From Marinobacter sp. F3R08 (GTDB lineage Bacteria; Pseudomonadota; Gammaproteobacteria; Pseudomonadales; Oleiphilaceae), in the NCBI RefSeq assembly GCF_018860425.1, contig NZ_JAHKPI010000008.1:62001-126000 (forward strand): a DNA stretch of 64,000 bases. The letters run 5' to 3'. This document shows, piece after piece, positions 47,031-56,096 of the stretch. Position 1 is the stretch's first letter. Every line of letters begins with the position of its first letter. The position numbers were made by a program, and so were the translations under genes. The notes beneath the pieces were generated by a model, which made no database searches, was not told the origin of the DNA, and saw only the letters and a list, made by a program, of their open reading frames with translations.

Positions 47031-47209
47031 GATCCGCACCCAAGAAGCGCCACAAGCATTGTTGGTGCCGGCCTGTTGGTTCTGCAAACCTGATTTTGAT
47101 ACGGAATACGCGCCCGTGTTTTTAGTCGTGCGAGGAGAACACGAGATCAAACCGGCTCAACAAAGGAGTACATTTGAATATTTACAGGACGCCCTAGAGG
47201 AAAATCCCT

Positions 47210-47542
47210 GTGCCTGAACTTAAAACCGTCGGCCTTTTTCTCGTCACCGCCGTCGCTGAAATCGTTGGCTGTTATCTGCCCTATCTTTGGCTTCGCGAAG
47301 GGAAAAGTATCTGGCTGTTGTTACCAGGAGCACTGAGCCTCGCAGCATTTGCCTGGTTGCTCTCTTTGCACCCCACCGCTGCTGGGCGGGTGTATGCCGC
47401 CTATGGCGGTGTTTATATCTTCATGGCCATTATCTGGCTTTGGGCTGTTGATGGCATCAGGCCAACCCTCTGGGATCTTGTGGGTTCCGGCGTCGCTTTG
47501 CTGGGCATGGCTATCATCATGTTTGCGCCTCGCACCACGTAG
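47210..47542 (+). CDS. ynfA: YnfA/UPF0060 small multidrug-resistance-like membrane protein
   Basis: The 110-residue protein has four hydrophobic helices and the family signatures [20 protein letters not shown] and [17 protein letters not shown]. It is related to small multidrug resistance exporters; the substrate is not known. The GTG start at 47210 is backed by GAGGAAA. Confidence 0.92.
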   Translation: MPELKTVGLFLVTAVAEIVGCYLPYLWLREGKSIWLLLPGALSLAAFAWLLSLHPTAAGRVYAAYGGVYIFMAIIWLWAVDGIRPTLWDLVGSGVALLGMAIIMFAPRTT

Positions 47543-47655
47543 GCAGTACCGAAGCGCCTTGCCCCTATCACGGGTGTCCAGACAATCCCGACAGTTATCG
47601 ATACCTTGCCTCCTCAACTATACTGATTCTTGACGAATGCCAAGGAGGAATGGAA

Positions 47656-48084
47656 ATGAACAGGATCGCAATCACTGTATTGTCAGCACTGTTAATCTCA
47701 CCACTACATGCATTTGCAAAGGACATGATGTCGGACGCACCGGCCAACGCCGAAGTGTATTTCGTCCAGCCAGCCGATGGTGCAACCGTCGATAAAACCT
47801 TCAAAGTCGTGTTCGGTCTTCGGAATATGGGCGTCGCACCTGCCGGCGTCGAGAAAGCAGGCACCGGCCACCACCATTTGCTGATCGATACCGATATACC
47901 CTCCGATTTGAGCAAGCCACTGCCGGCCACAGATCAGGTCAAACATTTCGGTGGTGGGCAAACTGAAACAGAAATAACACTGGCGCCCGGCAAGCACACC
48001 CTGCAGCTGTTACTGGGCAATTATGCTCACGTGCCACATCGTCAGCCGGTTGTCTCGGAGCAGATCACGGTTACGGTCGAATAA
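47656..48084 (+). CDS. DUF4399 periplasmic protein
   Basis: The 142-residue exported protein has a signal peptide (ITVLSALLISPLHAFA) and a single beta-sandwich domain with EVYFVQPADGATV, VVFGLRNMGVAPAG, TGHHHLLID and LAPGKHTLQLLLGNYAHVPH. His pairs (GHHHLL, HVPHRQP) suggest metal binding, but this is not established. The ATG at 47656 is seven bases from AGGAGG; an ATG at 47650 is too close to it. Confidence 0.85.
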   Translation: MNRIAITVLSALLISPLHAFAKDMMSDAPANAEVYFVQPADGATVDKTFKVVFGLRNMGVAPAGVEKAGTGHHHLLIDTDIPSDLSKPLPATDQVKHFGGGQTETEITLAPGKHTLQLLLGNYAHVPHRQPVVSEQITVTVE

Positions 48085-48102
48085 CCAGGTACGGAAAGGG
48101 TT

Positions 48103-48144
48103 AAAAAATGGCTGGGGAAGCGGGTCCAACAACTCCCCCAGCCA
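48103..48144 (-). terminator. Intrinsic terminator after the amino-acid ABC operon
   Basis: On the minus strand TGGCTGGGG and CCCCAGCCA pair around a loop and are followed by six T. It is located 23 bp after the stop of the ATPase gene. It also sits just past the stop of the convergent DUF4399 gene. Confidence 0.88.
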
Positions 48145-48166
48145 GCGCCACGCCTGTGGCGACTTG

Positions 48167-48889
48167 CTATCGCACTTTAGAAAGAAACTTCTGGGTAAGC
48201 GGGTTTTGCGGATCAGTAATCACCTGTCTGGCTTCGCCAATTTCCGCAATAACGCCCTGATGGAAATACGCCACACGATCAGACACATCCCGTGCGAAAC
48301 CCATTTCATGGGTTACACAGATCATGGTCATCCCCTCTTCCGCCAGCAGACGCAGGGTATCCAGTACCTCGCCGACCAGCTCCGGGTCGAGCGCCGAGGT
48401 GACCTCATCGAGCAACATATAGTCAGGCTTCATCGCCAGAGCACGGGCAATCGCCAGGCGTTGCTGTTGGCCGCCAGACATTTTGGTGGGGTATACGTCG
48501 AACTTGTCACCCAGACCAACATGCTCCAGTTCCTTCTTGGCGATTTCAATCGCTTCGTCCTTGCTCATTTTCTTGACGATCTGAGGAGCAAGTGCCGCGT
48601 TCTCCAGGACCGTCATGTGAGGGAAAGAATTCCACTGCTGGAAGACCATCCCCAGTTTCTGACGCAACTTGTCCTTGTTGGTTTCCTTGGCATGGACATC
48701 GACATCATCAACGAGGATCTTGCCCTTGTTGATACTTTCAATCGCATTAATGCAATACAGAAGAGTCGACTTACCGCTGCCGGAGCCCCCGATAACGCTC
48801 ACGACTTCGCCTTTTTTTACATCCAGGCTGACGCCTTTCAGTACTTCAAGATCTCCAAAGGACTTATGGACATTCTGGACGCTGATCAT
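48167..48889 (-). CDS. Polar amino-acid ABC transporter ATP-binding protein
   Basis: ATPase of 240 residues in the GlnQ/HisP class. Walker A is GGSGSGKST, the signature is [15 protein letters not shown], Walker B is [20 protein letters not shown], and the switch His is in [11 protein letters not shown]. Last gene of a four-gene operon; it overlaps the upstream permease by 4 bp. Confidence 0.94.
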   Translation of the reverse strand: MISVQNVHKSFGDLEVLKGVSLDVKKGEVVSVIGGSGSGKSTLLYCINAIESINKGKILVDDVDVHAKETNKDKLRQKLGMVFQQWNSFPHMTVLENAALAPQIVKKMSKDEAIEIAKKELEHVGLGDKFDVYPTKMSGGQQQRLAIARALAMKPDYMLLDEVTSALDPELVGEVLDTLRLLAEEGMTMICVTHEMGFARDVSDRVAYFHQGVIAEIGEARQVITDPQNPLTQKFLSKVR

Positions 48890-49539
48890 ATTGCCATTTT
48901 CCTCTCAACATACCGGCCGTAATGGGACAACGGGTATGAAATAATGAAGTAAAAGATACCAACCCCTATCAGAATCTCGAGCGGTTGCTGGGTGCGTGAG
49001 ATAAGTTGTTCTGACGTGCGCAGCAATTCCATGTAACCGATAACCGAGACCAGGGCCGAGTCCTTGATCACACTCAGTGCAACACCCAGCCAGGACGGGA
49101 ACACGGCCCGCAAACCAATGGGTAACCGGATATGGTAGATGGTTTGCCACTTGGTCATTCCCAATGAGCGGGCAGCTGTCTGCATCGAGGGGCTCACGCT
49201 TTCAAAGCCACTACGGAACACTTCACTCATAAAGGCCATGGTGTACAACGAAAGCACGATTGATCCCGCCACAAACGGCGCCAATGGGCTCCCCATCGCA
49301 CCGACAAGCGTAGAAAACAGGATCAGCTGGATGATCAGGGGCACACTTCTCAGAACGTCCAGCACACTGCCAAACAGTATATTGACCGTCTTGTTACTCT
49401 CAGCACGGGCAAAACCGACGATCAACCCCAGAAAGGTGCCCACCAGAATGGCAACAACAGAGATAGTGACGGTATTCCAGATACCGGTCAGAATTAAGCC
49501 GCTATCGCTCCAGGACAAGGGTGTGAATAAGGAGTTCAT
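48886..49539 (-). CDS. Polar amino-acid ABC transporter permease (second)
   Basis: HisM/GlnP-type permease of 217 residues with about five membrane segments. The EAA loop is AARSLGMTKWQTIYHIRLPIGLRA (key part SLGMTKWQTIYHIRLP). VPLIIQLIL is the usual R-x-x-P-x-x-x-Q region. It starts one base inside the stop of the first permease (overlap at 49539). Confidence 0.93.
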   Translation of the reverse strand: MNSLFTPLSWSDSGLILTGIWNTVTISVVAILVGTFLGLIVGFARAESNKTVNILFGSVLDVLRSVPLIIQLILFSTLVGAMGSPLAPFVAGSIVLSLYTMAFMSEVFRSGFESVSPSMQTAARSLGMTKWQTIYHIRLPIGLRAVFPSWLGVALSVIKDSALVSVIGYMELLRTSEQLISRTQQPLEILIGVGIFYFIISYPLSHYGRYVERKMAI

Positions 49540-50204
49540 CAGATTTCCCCCTTGAAGAGTCTGCGAGCAAGCAGTGACGAACCAAACAACACCAGTTTGG
49601 TGATTACAAAATACATCACAGCCGCCACGATGAAGAACTCAAGCGTTCTGAACGACAGAGACTGCAACCGCTGAGTGGTGCCGGAAAGTTCACTCATTCC
49701 CACCAGAATCCCCAACGAGCTCATCAGAATCGACCATACAAACTGGTTGGTCATCGGGTGGTAGATGCGTCTCAGCATCTGTGGAAGGATGATGTATCGA
49801 TAGGTCTGGATGCTGGTCATGCCCAGCGATTTGGAGGCACTGTATTGGGTACTTGGAATTGACTGGAACCCACCGCGAAAGGTCTCGGTCAGGTACCCGG
49901 CATTAATGAAGACCAGTGCGCACAATACCGCCAGGTAAGGGCTCAGGTGTATACCAAACGCCCCAAGGCCAAAGTAAGCCATGTAGATCTGAAACAAAGC
50001 CGGCGTATTCCGGGCAATCTCTACCCATACCGTCGCAACGTAGCAGAAAGGCTTACTGTTGTTCATTTTGGCGATCGCCAACAATATTGCGATCACCACC
50101 CCCAGAAGCATGGCTAGAACGGATACGTGCAGGGTAACAAAAGCACCGTTCAGCAGCTGGGGTATGTTCTGGAAGACAACGTTCCAGTGAAATTCGTAGT
50201 CCAT
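49539..50204 (-). CDS. Polar amino-acid ABC transporter permease (first)
   Basis: Permease of 221 residues of the HisQ/GlnP class. Features are ARNTPALFQIYMAYFG, FRGGFQSIPSTQYSASKSLGMTSIQTYRYIILPQ (key part ASKSLGMTSIQTYRYIILPQ) and five hydrophobic segments. It pairs with the following permease to form a heterodimer. It is separated from the binding-protein gene by 150 bp with two hairpins. Confidence 0.93.
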   Translation of the reverse strand: MDYEFHWNVVFQNIPQLLNGAFVTLHVSVLAMLLGVVIAILLAIAKMNNSKPFCYVATVWVEIARNTPALFQIYMAYFGLGAFGIHLSPYLAVLCALVFINAGYLTETFRGGFQSIPSTQYSASKSLGMTSIQTYRYIILPQMLRRIYHPMTNQFVWSILMSSLGILVGMSELSGTTQRLQSLSFRTLEFFIVAAVMYFVITKLVLFGSSLLARRLFKGEI

Positions 50205-50272
50205 ACCTTGGCCATTTTCTTAGAATGGAAGGAAACTCGACCAACGCTGATTGCTAGCCGTGATCAGATGCT

Positions 50273-50304
50273 GGGCAGGGTACAGAGTACTCTGCACCCT
50301 GCCC
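50273..50304 (-). terminator. Long hairpin between the amino-acid binding-protein gene and permease genes
   Basis: GGGCAGGGT (50273-50281) pairs with ACCCTGCCC (50296-50304), and the inner CAGAG/CTCTG continues the stem across one mismatch. There is no T-run. The hairpin probably protects the 3' end of the binding-protein message or attenuates the permease genes. Confidence 0.72.
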
Positions 50305-50320
50305 GTGTGACATGCTAACG

Positions 50321-50341
50321 CGGCCGCCTGACAGGCGGCCG
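50321..50341 (-). terminator. Second hairpin just after the binding-protein gene
   Basis: CGGCCGCCT and AGGCGGCCG form a perfect 9-bp stem with a 3-base loop, 14 bp after the binding-protein stop. No T-run is present. With the hairpin at 50273 it forms a two-hairpin barrier before the permease genes. Confidence 0.68.
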
Positions 50342-50354
50342 ACAGTCCAGCCGT

Positions 50355-51173
50355 TTACTTGTTATCCCGCAGGGACTGGATCAGATCTGCAGGCGCATCT
50401 GTACCGAAGTGCTTATTGTATGTCTCGTTCATGTTGCCACCACGAATCTGGTGTACCAGGAACAGGTTCAGGTAGTTGATCCAGGCAACTTCGTCACGCT
50501 TGGCGATGATACCCACAACGTCGTCATAATTAGGAACGTAAGGGCCGGCTTCGAAATCCGCGAACTCTTCACTACGCAGTTTGGTCGCGATGTTCGTGTT
50601 GGTTGAGATGATGGCGTCAACCTTGCCCTGATAGAGGCCCAGATAGGCATCATTCTCGGATTTGAAAGACGTGTAGTTGTCGTCTCCCCAGCCCTGCTGC
50701 TCAGCATAGGCCAGATACTCGGTTTCGTAGGTGGTACCGAGCGCCGCACCGACCTTCAGGTCTTTCAGATCATCGAATGACTCGATGTTCTTGTCTTCGT
50801 TAGCAATAACCTGGAATTTGAAAACAAAGTACGGATAGGTGAAGCCAACAGTCTTGGCTCGTTCCAGCGTATCAGAGGTGGAACCGATAACCACATCCGT
50901 TTTGCCAGACACCAGAGATGGAATCCGCTCACCCCAGGTAAGATTGAGAACATTAACGTCTACGCCGAGCGCTTCGCCCAGGTCGTTGCAATAATCGACG
51001 TCAAAACCAGCCGGTTCGTTGTTCTCGTCAAAGTATCCCATTGGTGGAAAATCCAGAACCACGCCACAGTTCAGAGTGCCACGCTGAATCACGGTGTCCA
51101 GCTGATCGGCTGTCGCGCTTACGGAGGTGGCCGCAGCACAAGCAAATACCAGCGGTGCAAGTTTGCGAATCAT
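50355..51173 (-). CDS. Polar amino-acid ABC transporter substrate-binding protein
   Basis: Periplasmic SBP_bac_3 protein of 272 residues. The signal peptide is RKLAPLVFACAAATSVSA. The ligand-binding lobes contain LNCGVVLDFPPMGYFDENNEPAGFDVDYC (key part PPMGYFDENNEPAGFDVDYC) and VVIGSTSDTLERAKTVGFT with the ligand-binding Arg. The ligand cannot be read from sequence. The ATG at 51173 begins MIRKLAPLV; the upstream extension is not a signal sequence. First gene of the operon. Confidence 0.93.
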   Translation of the reverse strand: MIRKLAPLVFACAAATSVSATADQLDTVIQRGTLNCGVVLDFPPMGYFDENNEPAGFDVDYCNDLGEALGVDVNVLNLTWGERIPSLVSGKTDVVIGSTSDTLERAKTVGFTYPYFVFKFQVIANEDKNIESFDDLKDLKVGAALGTTYETEYLAYAEQQGWGDDNYTSFKSENDAYLGLYQGKVDAIISTNTNIATKLRSEEFADFEAGPYVPNYDDVVGIIAKRDEVAWINYLNLFLVHQIRGGNMNETYNKHFGTDAPADLIQSLRDNK

Positions 51174-51622
51174 AGTTATTCTCTCTTTTTCTTTCGTGGG
51201 CGAAAAGGTTGAGTCCGTTATGCCTACACAGTACGCGTTATGTGTAACAAGCATACGTAAAAATACTACCGTAGATTATTTAGTGAAAATTCTTGAAATT
51301 AGCCATTTCGTAGTCAATTTGCCTAATTTTGGAAATTTTTGCCAAACTTTATGAGATGGAAACTCAAGAAACTGACCATAAAACCACCAATTAACATTAT
51401 AAAATAACGTTATTTATCTGATTTATATGTTTTTTTTGAATATTATCACTCAAAGGAAAATTGATTACGACTCCAGGCTTGTCAGGCGGCTCTGAGTGCC
51501 TTCAAAAGTCCGCCCCGAATTCCGGGAACGTCGTCATTCCACTCTTTTTTTCCAACAATTCCAATGGCATCCAATCATGGTAGTCTGGGCACCTACTACC
51601 CGAACAGATGAAGATAAAACTG
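51174..51622. other. AT-rich 449-bp intergenic region with a 14-bp palindrome
   Basis: No gene is visible. The region between the divergent binding-protein and SDR genes is clearly more AT-rich than its surroundings, with T-runs near 51431 and 51545. AAATAACGTTATTT at 51402-51415 is a perfect palindrome. It probably holds promoters for both flanking genes; no clear sigma-70 pair stands out. Confidence 0.6.
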
Positions 51623-52369
51623 ATGCGACAAAACATTCTGATTACCGGCGCCAGCACAGGTCTCGGTGAAGGTATGGCGCGCGAGTGGGCCGCCAAAGGC
51701 TGTAATCTGGCACTGTGCGCACGTCGTGCCGGTAAACTGGAGGCGCTGCAACGGGAACTCCAGCAGGCGAATCCCGAGATCCGTGTGCTGGTTCGTGGTC
51801 TGGATGTGTGCGACTACGATCAGGTATTCGACGTGTTTCGGGGCTTCCGGGATGAACTGGGCAGTCTGGACCGGGTCGTGGTCAACGCGGGCATTGGCAG
51901 CTCACAGCCCATCGGCCGGGGTCACTTTGCCGCCAACCGGCACACTGCCGAAACCAATTTCGTGGCCGTGATTGCCCAGAGTGAGGCGGCCATGGAAATA
52001 TTCACAGAGCAGAACAGTGGCCACCTGGTACTGATGTCTTCGGTCAGCGGCGTGCGAGGTTTCCGCGGACCTCTCAATGTCTACGCTGCCACCAAAGCCG
52101 CCGTGGCGTCCCTGGCAGAGGGATTGCAACTGGATACCAGGGGCAAACCAATCAACGTCAGCAACATTATGCCCGGTTATATTCTGACAGATATTAACAG
52201 GGGCACGAAGAATGCCCCCTTCCGGGTCGATCTTGAAACCGGGGTGAAGGCTCTAGTGAAGGCTATCGAATCCGAAAAACGCCGCGCCTATGTGCCCTGG
52301 TGGCCCTGGACACCACTGAGCTACGTATTGAAGTCCCTTCCCTTCGGGATTTTCGCAAGGGCCATGTAA
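51623..52369 (+). CDS. Short-chain dehydrogenase/reductase
   Basis: Classical SDR of 248 residues. The cofactor motif is TGASTGLGEG, the structural motif VNAGIG, the catalytic Ser is in LMSSVSGVRG and the YAATK motif holds Tyr and Lys. ARR after the second strand suggests NADPH preference. The substrate is unknown. An ATG at 51608 would add five residues; neither start has a strong ribosome binding site. A small membrane protein gene follows 19 bp later. Confidence 0.87.
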   Translation: MRQNILITGASTGLGEGMAREWAAKGCNLALCARRAGKLEALQRELQQANPEIRVLVRGLDVCDYDQVFDVFRGFRDELGSLDRVVVNAGIGSSQPIGRGHFAANRHTAETNFVAVIAQSEAAMEIFTEQNSGHLVLMSSVSGVRGFRGPLNVYAATKAAVASLAEGLQLDTRGKPINVSNIMPGYILTDINRGTKNAPFRVDLETGVKALVKAIESEKRRAYVPWWPWTPLSYVLKSLPFGIFARAM

Positions 52370-52388
52370 CCGGCTTGGAAACTATCTG

Positions 52389-52781
52389 ATGATCAAATCC
52401 ATTGCCCTCGCGGCACTGATTCTTCTATTGCTGGGCCTATTGGGTTTTCAGTACTTCATCACCTCAGTGCCGGACCTCACCGAGCCCGTTTCTGTTGAGG
52501 AAGCCCGGTTCATTGAACAGGACAGTTCACTTCTGGTAACACTGAAAGATGCTGACGGCCGCCGCTTCATCGCGGGCCTGCGCGGCGACATGGACAACGA
52601 ACCGCAAGAGGCTGCCCTCTTTTTTATCAGCAATCCGGATCTGGTGCCCTATGTGTACTGGCCTGGCCTTCGCAGTAACGATGAGAAGCGGGTTCTGGAG
52701 TTGTTTGAAGAGGTGCTGGAAAAGCCGGAGCAGGATGAGACGGCTGTTCAGATCCACAAAATTCTGAAAAACCGGAATTGA
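52389..52781 (+). CDS. Uncharacterised single-pass membrane protein
   Basis: The 130-residue product has one N-terminal hydrophobic segment (IALAALILLLLGLLGFQYFI) and a soluble, acidic domain with EEARFIEQDSSLLVTLKDADG. The latter is probably outside the membrane. I do not recognise the family. It is likely co-transcribed with the SDR gene and convergent to the DeoR gene, 2 bp apart. Confidence 0.65.
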   Translation: MIKSIALAALILLLLGLLGFQYFITSVPDLTEPVSVEEARFIEQDSSLLVTLKDADGRRFIAGLRGDMDNEPQEAALFFISNPDLVPYVYWPGLRSNDEKRVLELFEEVLEKPEQDETAVQIHKILKNRN

Positions 52782-52783
52782 TG

Positions 52784-53560
52784 TCATGCAACATCCGCGG
52801 TGGATTTTCCACATTCCAGGATGTTCAACGCGCCCGGCAGGGCTTGCAGTGTCTCGTCACTCAGGGTATCGGTATAGAAGCGATCAACGTACCGGAACGA
52901 AGCAATCTTGCAATGTGAGTTCGTGCTCCATTTACTGTGGTCAGCGACCAGCAGACGAGTTCGGGTGTTGGCAATGATTGCTCGGCTGACTTCCGCTTCG
53001 CGGATATCATAATCCATCAGGCCATGCTGAGGATCCATGCTGCCGGTACTGATAATACCGAAGTCAGTAATAAAGGAACTGAAGAAACTCGTCACTTCCG
53101 GCCCTACCACATCATGGTGTTGATGCCGATAATGCCCTCCTGAAACAATGACTTCGATACCGGGATTGCCTGACAGCGCCGCGGCGACACTGAGATTATT
53201 GGTCAGGATCCGTAGCCTGTGATGGTGTATCAGAGCCTGCGCTACCAGCTCAACGGTACTGCCCACGCCAAGACTAACAGTGGCACCTTCCGGAATATCT
53301 GCAGCGACCCGTCGGGCCATTTGCTGCTTGGCATGAAGGTACCTTACCTGGGCGTCTCCGGGCGCTGAAGTTGCAGTATTGGCGGGCAGGCTTACGCCAC
53401 CATAACGACGTCGCAGCAAACCCTGTTCGCACAGTTTGTTGATGTCGCGACGAACCGTCTGGGTTGTGACGCCAAAACGATTGGCAATGTCCTCAACTTC
53501 GACGTGCTTTTGCTCGTGCACCCATTCAAGAATGCTTTGCTGCCGGTCTTTGGCGCCCAT
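52784..53560 (-). CDS. DeoR-family transcriptional repressor
   Basis: The 258-residue protein has the DeoR helix-turn-helix (IANRFGVTTQTVRRDINKLCEQGLLRRRYGG; key part VTTQTVRRDINKLCEQG) and the sensor domain with SLGVGSTVELVAQAL, RILTNNLSVAAAL and ADHSKW, resembling GlpR. Such regulators bind phosphorylated metabolites. It is the last gene of the phnDCEE-HAD operon and probably acts at the TGTTCAATTGAA repeats at about 58.03 and 58.16 kb. Confidence 0.88.
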   Translation of the reverse strand: MGAKDRQQSILEWVHEQKHVEVEDIANRFGVTTQTVRRDINKLCEQGLLRRRYGGVSLPANTATSAPGDAQVRYLHAKQQMARRVAADIPEGATVSLGVGSTVELVAQALIHHHRLRILTNNLSVAAALSGNPGIEVIVSGGHYRHQHHDVVGPEVTSFFSSFITDFGIISTGSMDPQHGLMDYDIREAEVSRAIIANTRTRLLVADHSKWSTNSHCKIASFRYVDRFYTDTLSDETLQALPGALNILECGKSTADVA

Positions 53561-53596
53561 CTGACTAGATACCCGATCTACTGTTCCTGGCTGGCA

Positions 53597-54406
53597 TTAC
53601 GCAGATCCTGTTTCGGTCTGTGGCAGGCCCGACTCGACCCGTTGCTTCAGCCAGTTTTCCGCCATTTCCGCAAACCCCAACCCGGAGCGCTGACTGACAA
53701 TAGTTGCCGGCCGATGGGTCATTGCCGACAGGTGCTTCTGAATGTTTGCCACGCCAATGCTCAGGGGGAAACGGCAGAACATGCTCTCATCATTGGGCGC
53801 ATCGCCAATGAAGATGGCACGTTGCTGCAGGGTTGGCAGATCCAGCCCCAGCACGTCCTGACCGACGCGCACTGCCATGGTGGATTTGTCAAAATCACCA
53901 AGCCAGACATTGAGGTGGATTGAGCTTTGTCGGACGTTGAAGCCCAGGTCGACCAGAGCATCGTGAAGTGTCACCACTTGTTCAGGCGTCAAAGACTGCT
54001 GCTGGTTGTAGTCCACGGCAACATCCACGTATCGGAACGCCTGATCACTGGCGAGTCTGGGTTCAAAATCCAGCTTCAGACCGGCAATCCCGGCCAGGAT
54101 GGCCTGCTGATCACGCTTATGGGAGGCTGCGTCATTCCAGTAGTGCCAGCGCACCGTCTGGGGGGCTGTGCGCTCGGCATAAAAGGCGCCCCCCTCTCCA
54201 ATCACCGCAGTAACAGGCCAGGTTCTTATGATCTGGTCGCACCAGCCAGCGCAACCACCAGTAACTGGAATCACGCGAATGCCGGCAGCGGCCAGCCGAC
54301 AAAGGGCCAGATAGGTTTCTGGCAGCAATCGGCCATCCGTTGTCAGGGTATCGTCCACATCGGTAAACAATACGTCTGCCTGGCCAAAGTCAAAGCTGTT
54401 CGTCAT
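53597..54406 (-). CDS. HAD-superfamily (class IIB) phosphatase
   Basis: The 269-residue cytoplasmic hydrolase has motif I DVDDTLTTDG (nucleophile Asp), motif II Thr in PVTGGCAGW, a class IIB cap domain and motif IV FIGDAPNDESMF. It resembles Cof-like, sucrose-phosphate and mannosyl-3-phosphoglycerate phosphatases, which act on phosphosugars. It lies between the permease genes and deoR, 69 bp after phnE. This suggests it dephosphorylates the imported compound or a product. An ATG at 54427 is an alternative start. Confidence 0.82.
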   Translation of the reverse strand: MTNSFDFGQADVLFTDVDDTLTTDGRLLPETYLALCRLAAAGIRVIPVTGGCAGWCDQIIRTWPVTAVIGEGGAFYAERTAPQTVRWHYWNDAASHKRDQQAILAGIAGLKLDFEPRLASDQAFRYVDVAVDYNQQQSLTPEQVVTLHDALVDLGFNVRQSSIHLNVWLGDFDKSTMAVRVGQDVLGLDLPTLQQRAIFIGDAPNDESMFCRFPLSIGVANIQKHLSAMTHRPATIVSQRSGLGFAEMAENWLKQRVESGLPQTETGSA

Positions 54407-54474
54407 GAATTGCAATTTCCTGTTCATTGCCACAGTCGTCACCGCCCGGAATTCCGGGCGGGACAATAGCAGGG

Positions 54475-55284
54475 TCAGATGACCTTTTTCCGCAAGACAC
54501 TGGTGAGCGCCTCGCCCATAATCACCAGTACAACAATGGCAAGCAGAATCGTTGCTACCGTCTGCCAGGCAAACAGATCAATGGATCCCTGCAGCAACAC
54601 GCCAATGCCACCCGCGCCCACCAGGCCCAGCACCGTGGATTCACGAATGTTGATATCCCAGCGCAGAATGATGATGGCGAAGAACGCCGGCATTACCTGG
54701 GGCACAATGGCGTACAACACCACCTTCAACTTACTGGCTCCGGTGGCCTGCATGGCCTCGACGGGCCGGCGATCAATCTCCTCTATGGCCTCTCCCATCA
54801 GCTTCCCGATGAACCCGATTGACCGGAACATCACGGCCAGGATCCCTGCCAGGACACCCGGTCCGAAAATAGCCACAAACAACAGTGCCCAGATGATGGT
54901 ATTCACCGAACGGCTGGACACCAGGATAAACCGGCCAAGCCATAGCGTGGCCTTGTTCGGAGTGGTGTTCTGCGCCGCGATGTAGGACACCGGCAAGGCG
55001 ATGAAGATCGTCAGCATGGTAGACAGGGTAGCAATGTGTACCGTTTCCAGCATGGCCGCAAAAATGGCATTCCAGGTGCTGAATTCCGGTGGCCACATGC
55101 GTGCGCCCAGGCTCTGGATCTGGTTGGGAGCGTCCCATACCCAGGGCCAGAAAATGTCGATGTCACGCACCGCCCAGACAATCGCCACCAGAGTAAACAA
55201 ATAAACGCCATAGCGTGTCCATTGTTCTTTCCGGTCATAACGGGACCAGACACGGTCGGTCAGTTTTTCAGCGTGATCTACCAT
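54475..55284 (-). CDS. phnE: Phosphonate-type ABC transporter permease (second PhnE)
   Basis: Permease of 269 residues with about six hydrophobic segments. The PhnE signature is EAIEEIDRRPVEAMQATGASKLKVVLYAIVPQVMP (key part EEIDRRPVEAMQATGASK), and the C-terminal IRESTVLGLVGAGGIG is also typical. It overlaps the first permease by 7 bp. The ATG at 55284 has GAGG eight bases upstream. Confidence 0.92.
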   Translation of the reverse strand: MVDHAEKLTDRVWSRYDRKEQWTRYGVYLFTLVAIVWAVRDIDIFWPWVWDAPNQIQSLGARMWPPEFSTWNAIFAAMLETVHIATLSTMLTIFIALPVSYIAAQNTTPNKATLWLGRFILVSSRSVNTIIWALLFVAIFGPGVLAGILAVMFRSIGFIGKLMGEAIEEIDRRPVEAMQATGASKLKVVLYAIVPQVMPAFFAIIILRWDINIRESTVLGLVGAGGIGVLLQGSIDLFAWQTVATILLAIVVLVIMGEALTSVLRKKVI

Positions 55285-56096
55285 ACTTTCTTCCTCACCC
55301 ATCCGCTGACGCCTTCACTGATCAGAATAATGCCAATAATCATCAGCAGAATGGCAAAGGCGAAATCATAATCGTAACGTCCGAACGCGTTCATCAGTGT
55401 GCCGCCGATACCACCCGCACCGACAATACCCACCACGGCGGATGCGCGCAGGTTGCTATCAAGCTGGTACATGGACAGACCAATCTGGCGTGGCATGATC
55501 TGCGGAAACACGCCGTAAATCAGCATCTTCAGATAGCCGGCGCCGACTGAACGCATGGCTTCCACCTGACCCCAGTCAATTTCTTCTATTTCCTCGGCCA
55601 GCAACTTGGCGACAAATCCGATGGAATACAGGGTCAGGGTCAGAATACCGGCCACAGGGCCAAATCCGACTGCTGCCACAAACAGGATGGCGACGATGAC
55701 CGGGTGGAAGCTACGGGAGATGATAATAATGGCACGACCCAGCAGATAAATCGGCTTGGGTGCCACATTCTTGGCAGCCATCACAGCGATCGGAATCGAC
55801 AGAAATACACCCAGCAACGTTGCCAGAAATGCTATCTGAAAGCTCTCTTTGAATCCTTTCCACAACAGCTCGGCGCGCTCAAAGCTGGGAGGAAATGCCC
55901 CCCCGAATATCTTGGCGGCCCGGGGCAGGCCCTCGGAAATACGTTCCCAATCAAAAGGCAGTGTGGAGAATGCCCAAAAGAGGTATGTCAGGGTCAGTGC
56001 AATCAAGCCATAGCGAACCCAGGGGTTAGCGATGAAGGGAGGCTTCTTCCAGACCCTGCCCGACGTTATGCCGGAGGCAGTTCCTCTGGTTGTCAT
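55278..56096 (-). CDS. phnE: Phosphonate-type ABC transporter permease (first PhnE)
   Basis: Permease of 272 residues. The signature is EEIEEIDWGQVEAMRSVGAGYLKMLIYGVFPQIMP (key part EEIDWGQVEAMRSVGAGYLK), with LRASAVVGIVGAGGIGGTL near the end. It forms a presumably heterodimeric channel with the next gene. The ATG overlaps the phnC stop by 4 bp. Confidence 0.92.
   Translation of the reverse strand: MTTRGTASGITSGRVWKKPPFIANPWVRYGLIALTLTYLFWAFSTLPFDWERISEGLPRAAKIFGGAFPPSFERAELLWKGFKESFQIAFLATLLGVFLSIPIAVMAAKNVAPKPIYLLGRAIIIISRSFHPVIVAILFVAAVGFGPVAGILTLTLYSIGFVAKLLAEEIEEIDWGQVEAMRSVGAGYLKMLIYGVFPQIMPRQIGLSMYQLDSNLRASAVVGIVGAGGIGGTLMNAFGRYDYDFAFAILLMIIGIILISEGVSGWVRKKVW

Noticed and set aside
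47031..47209. Possible gene remnant between the thioesterase and ynfA
   Set aside because: No frame of reasonable length with a ribosome binding site, and no recognisable protein fragment was seen.
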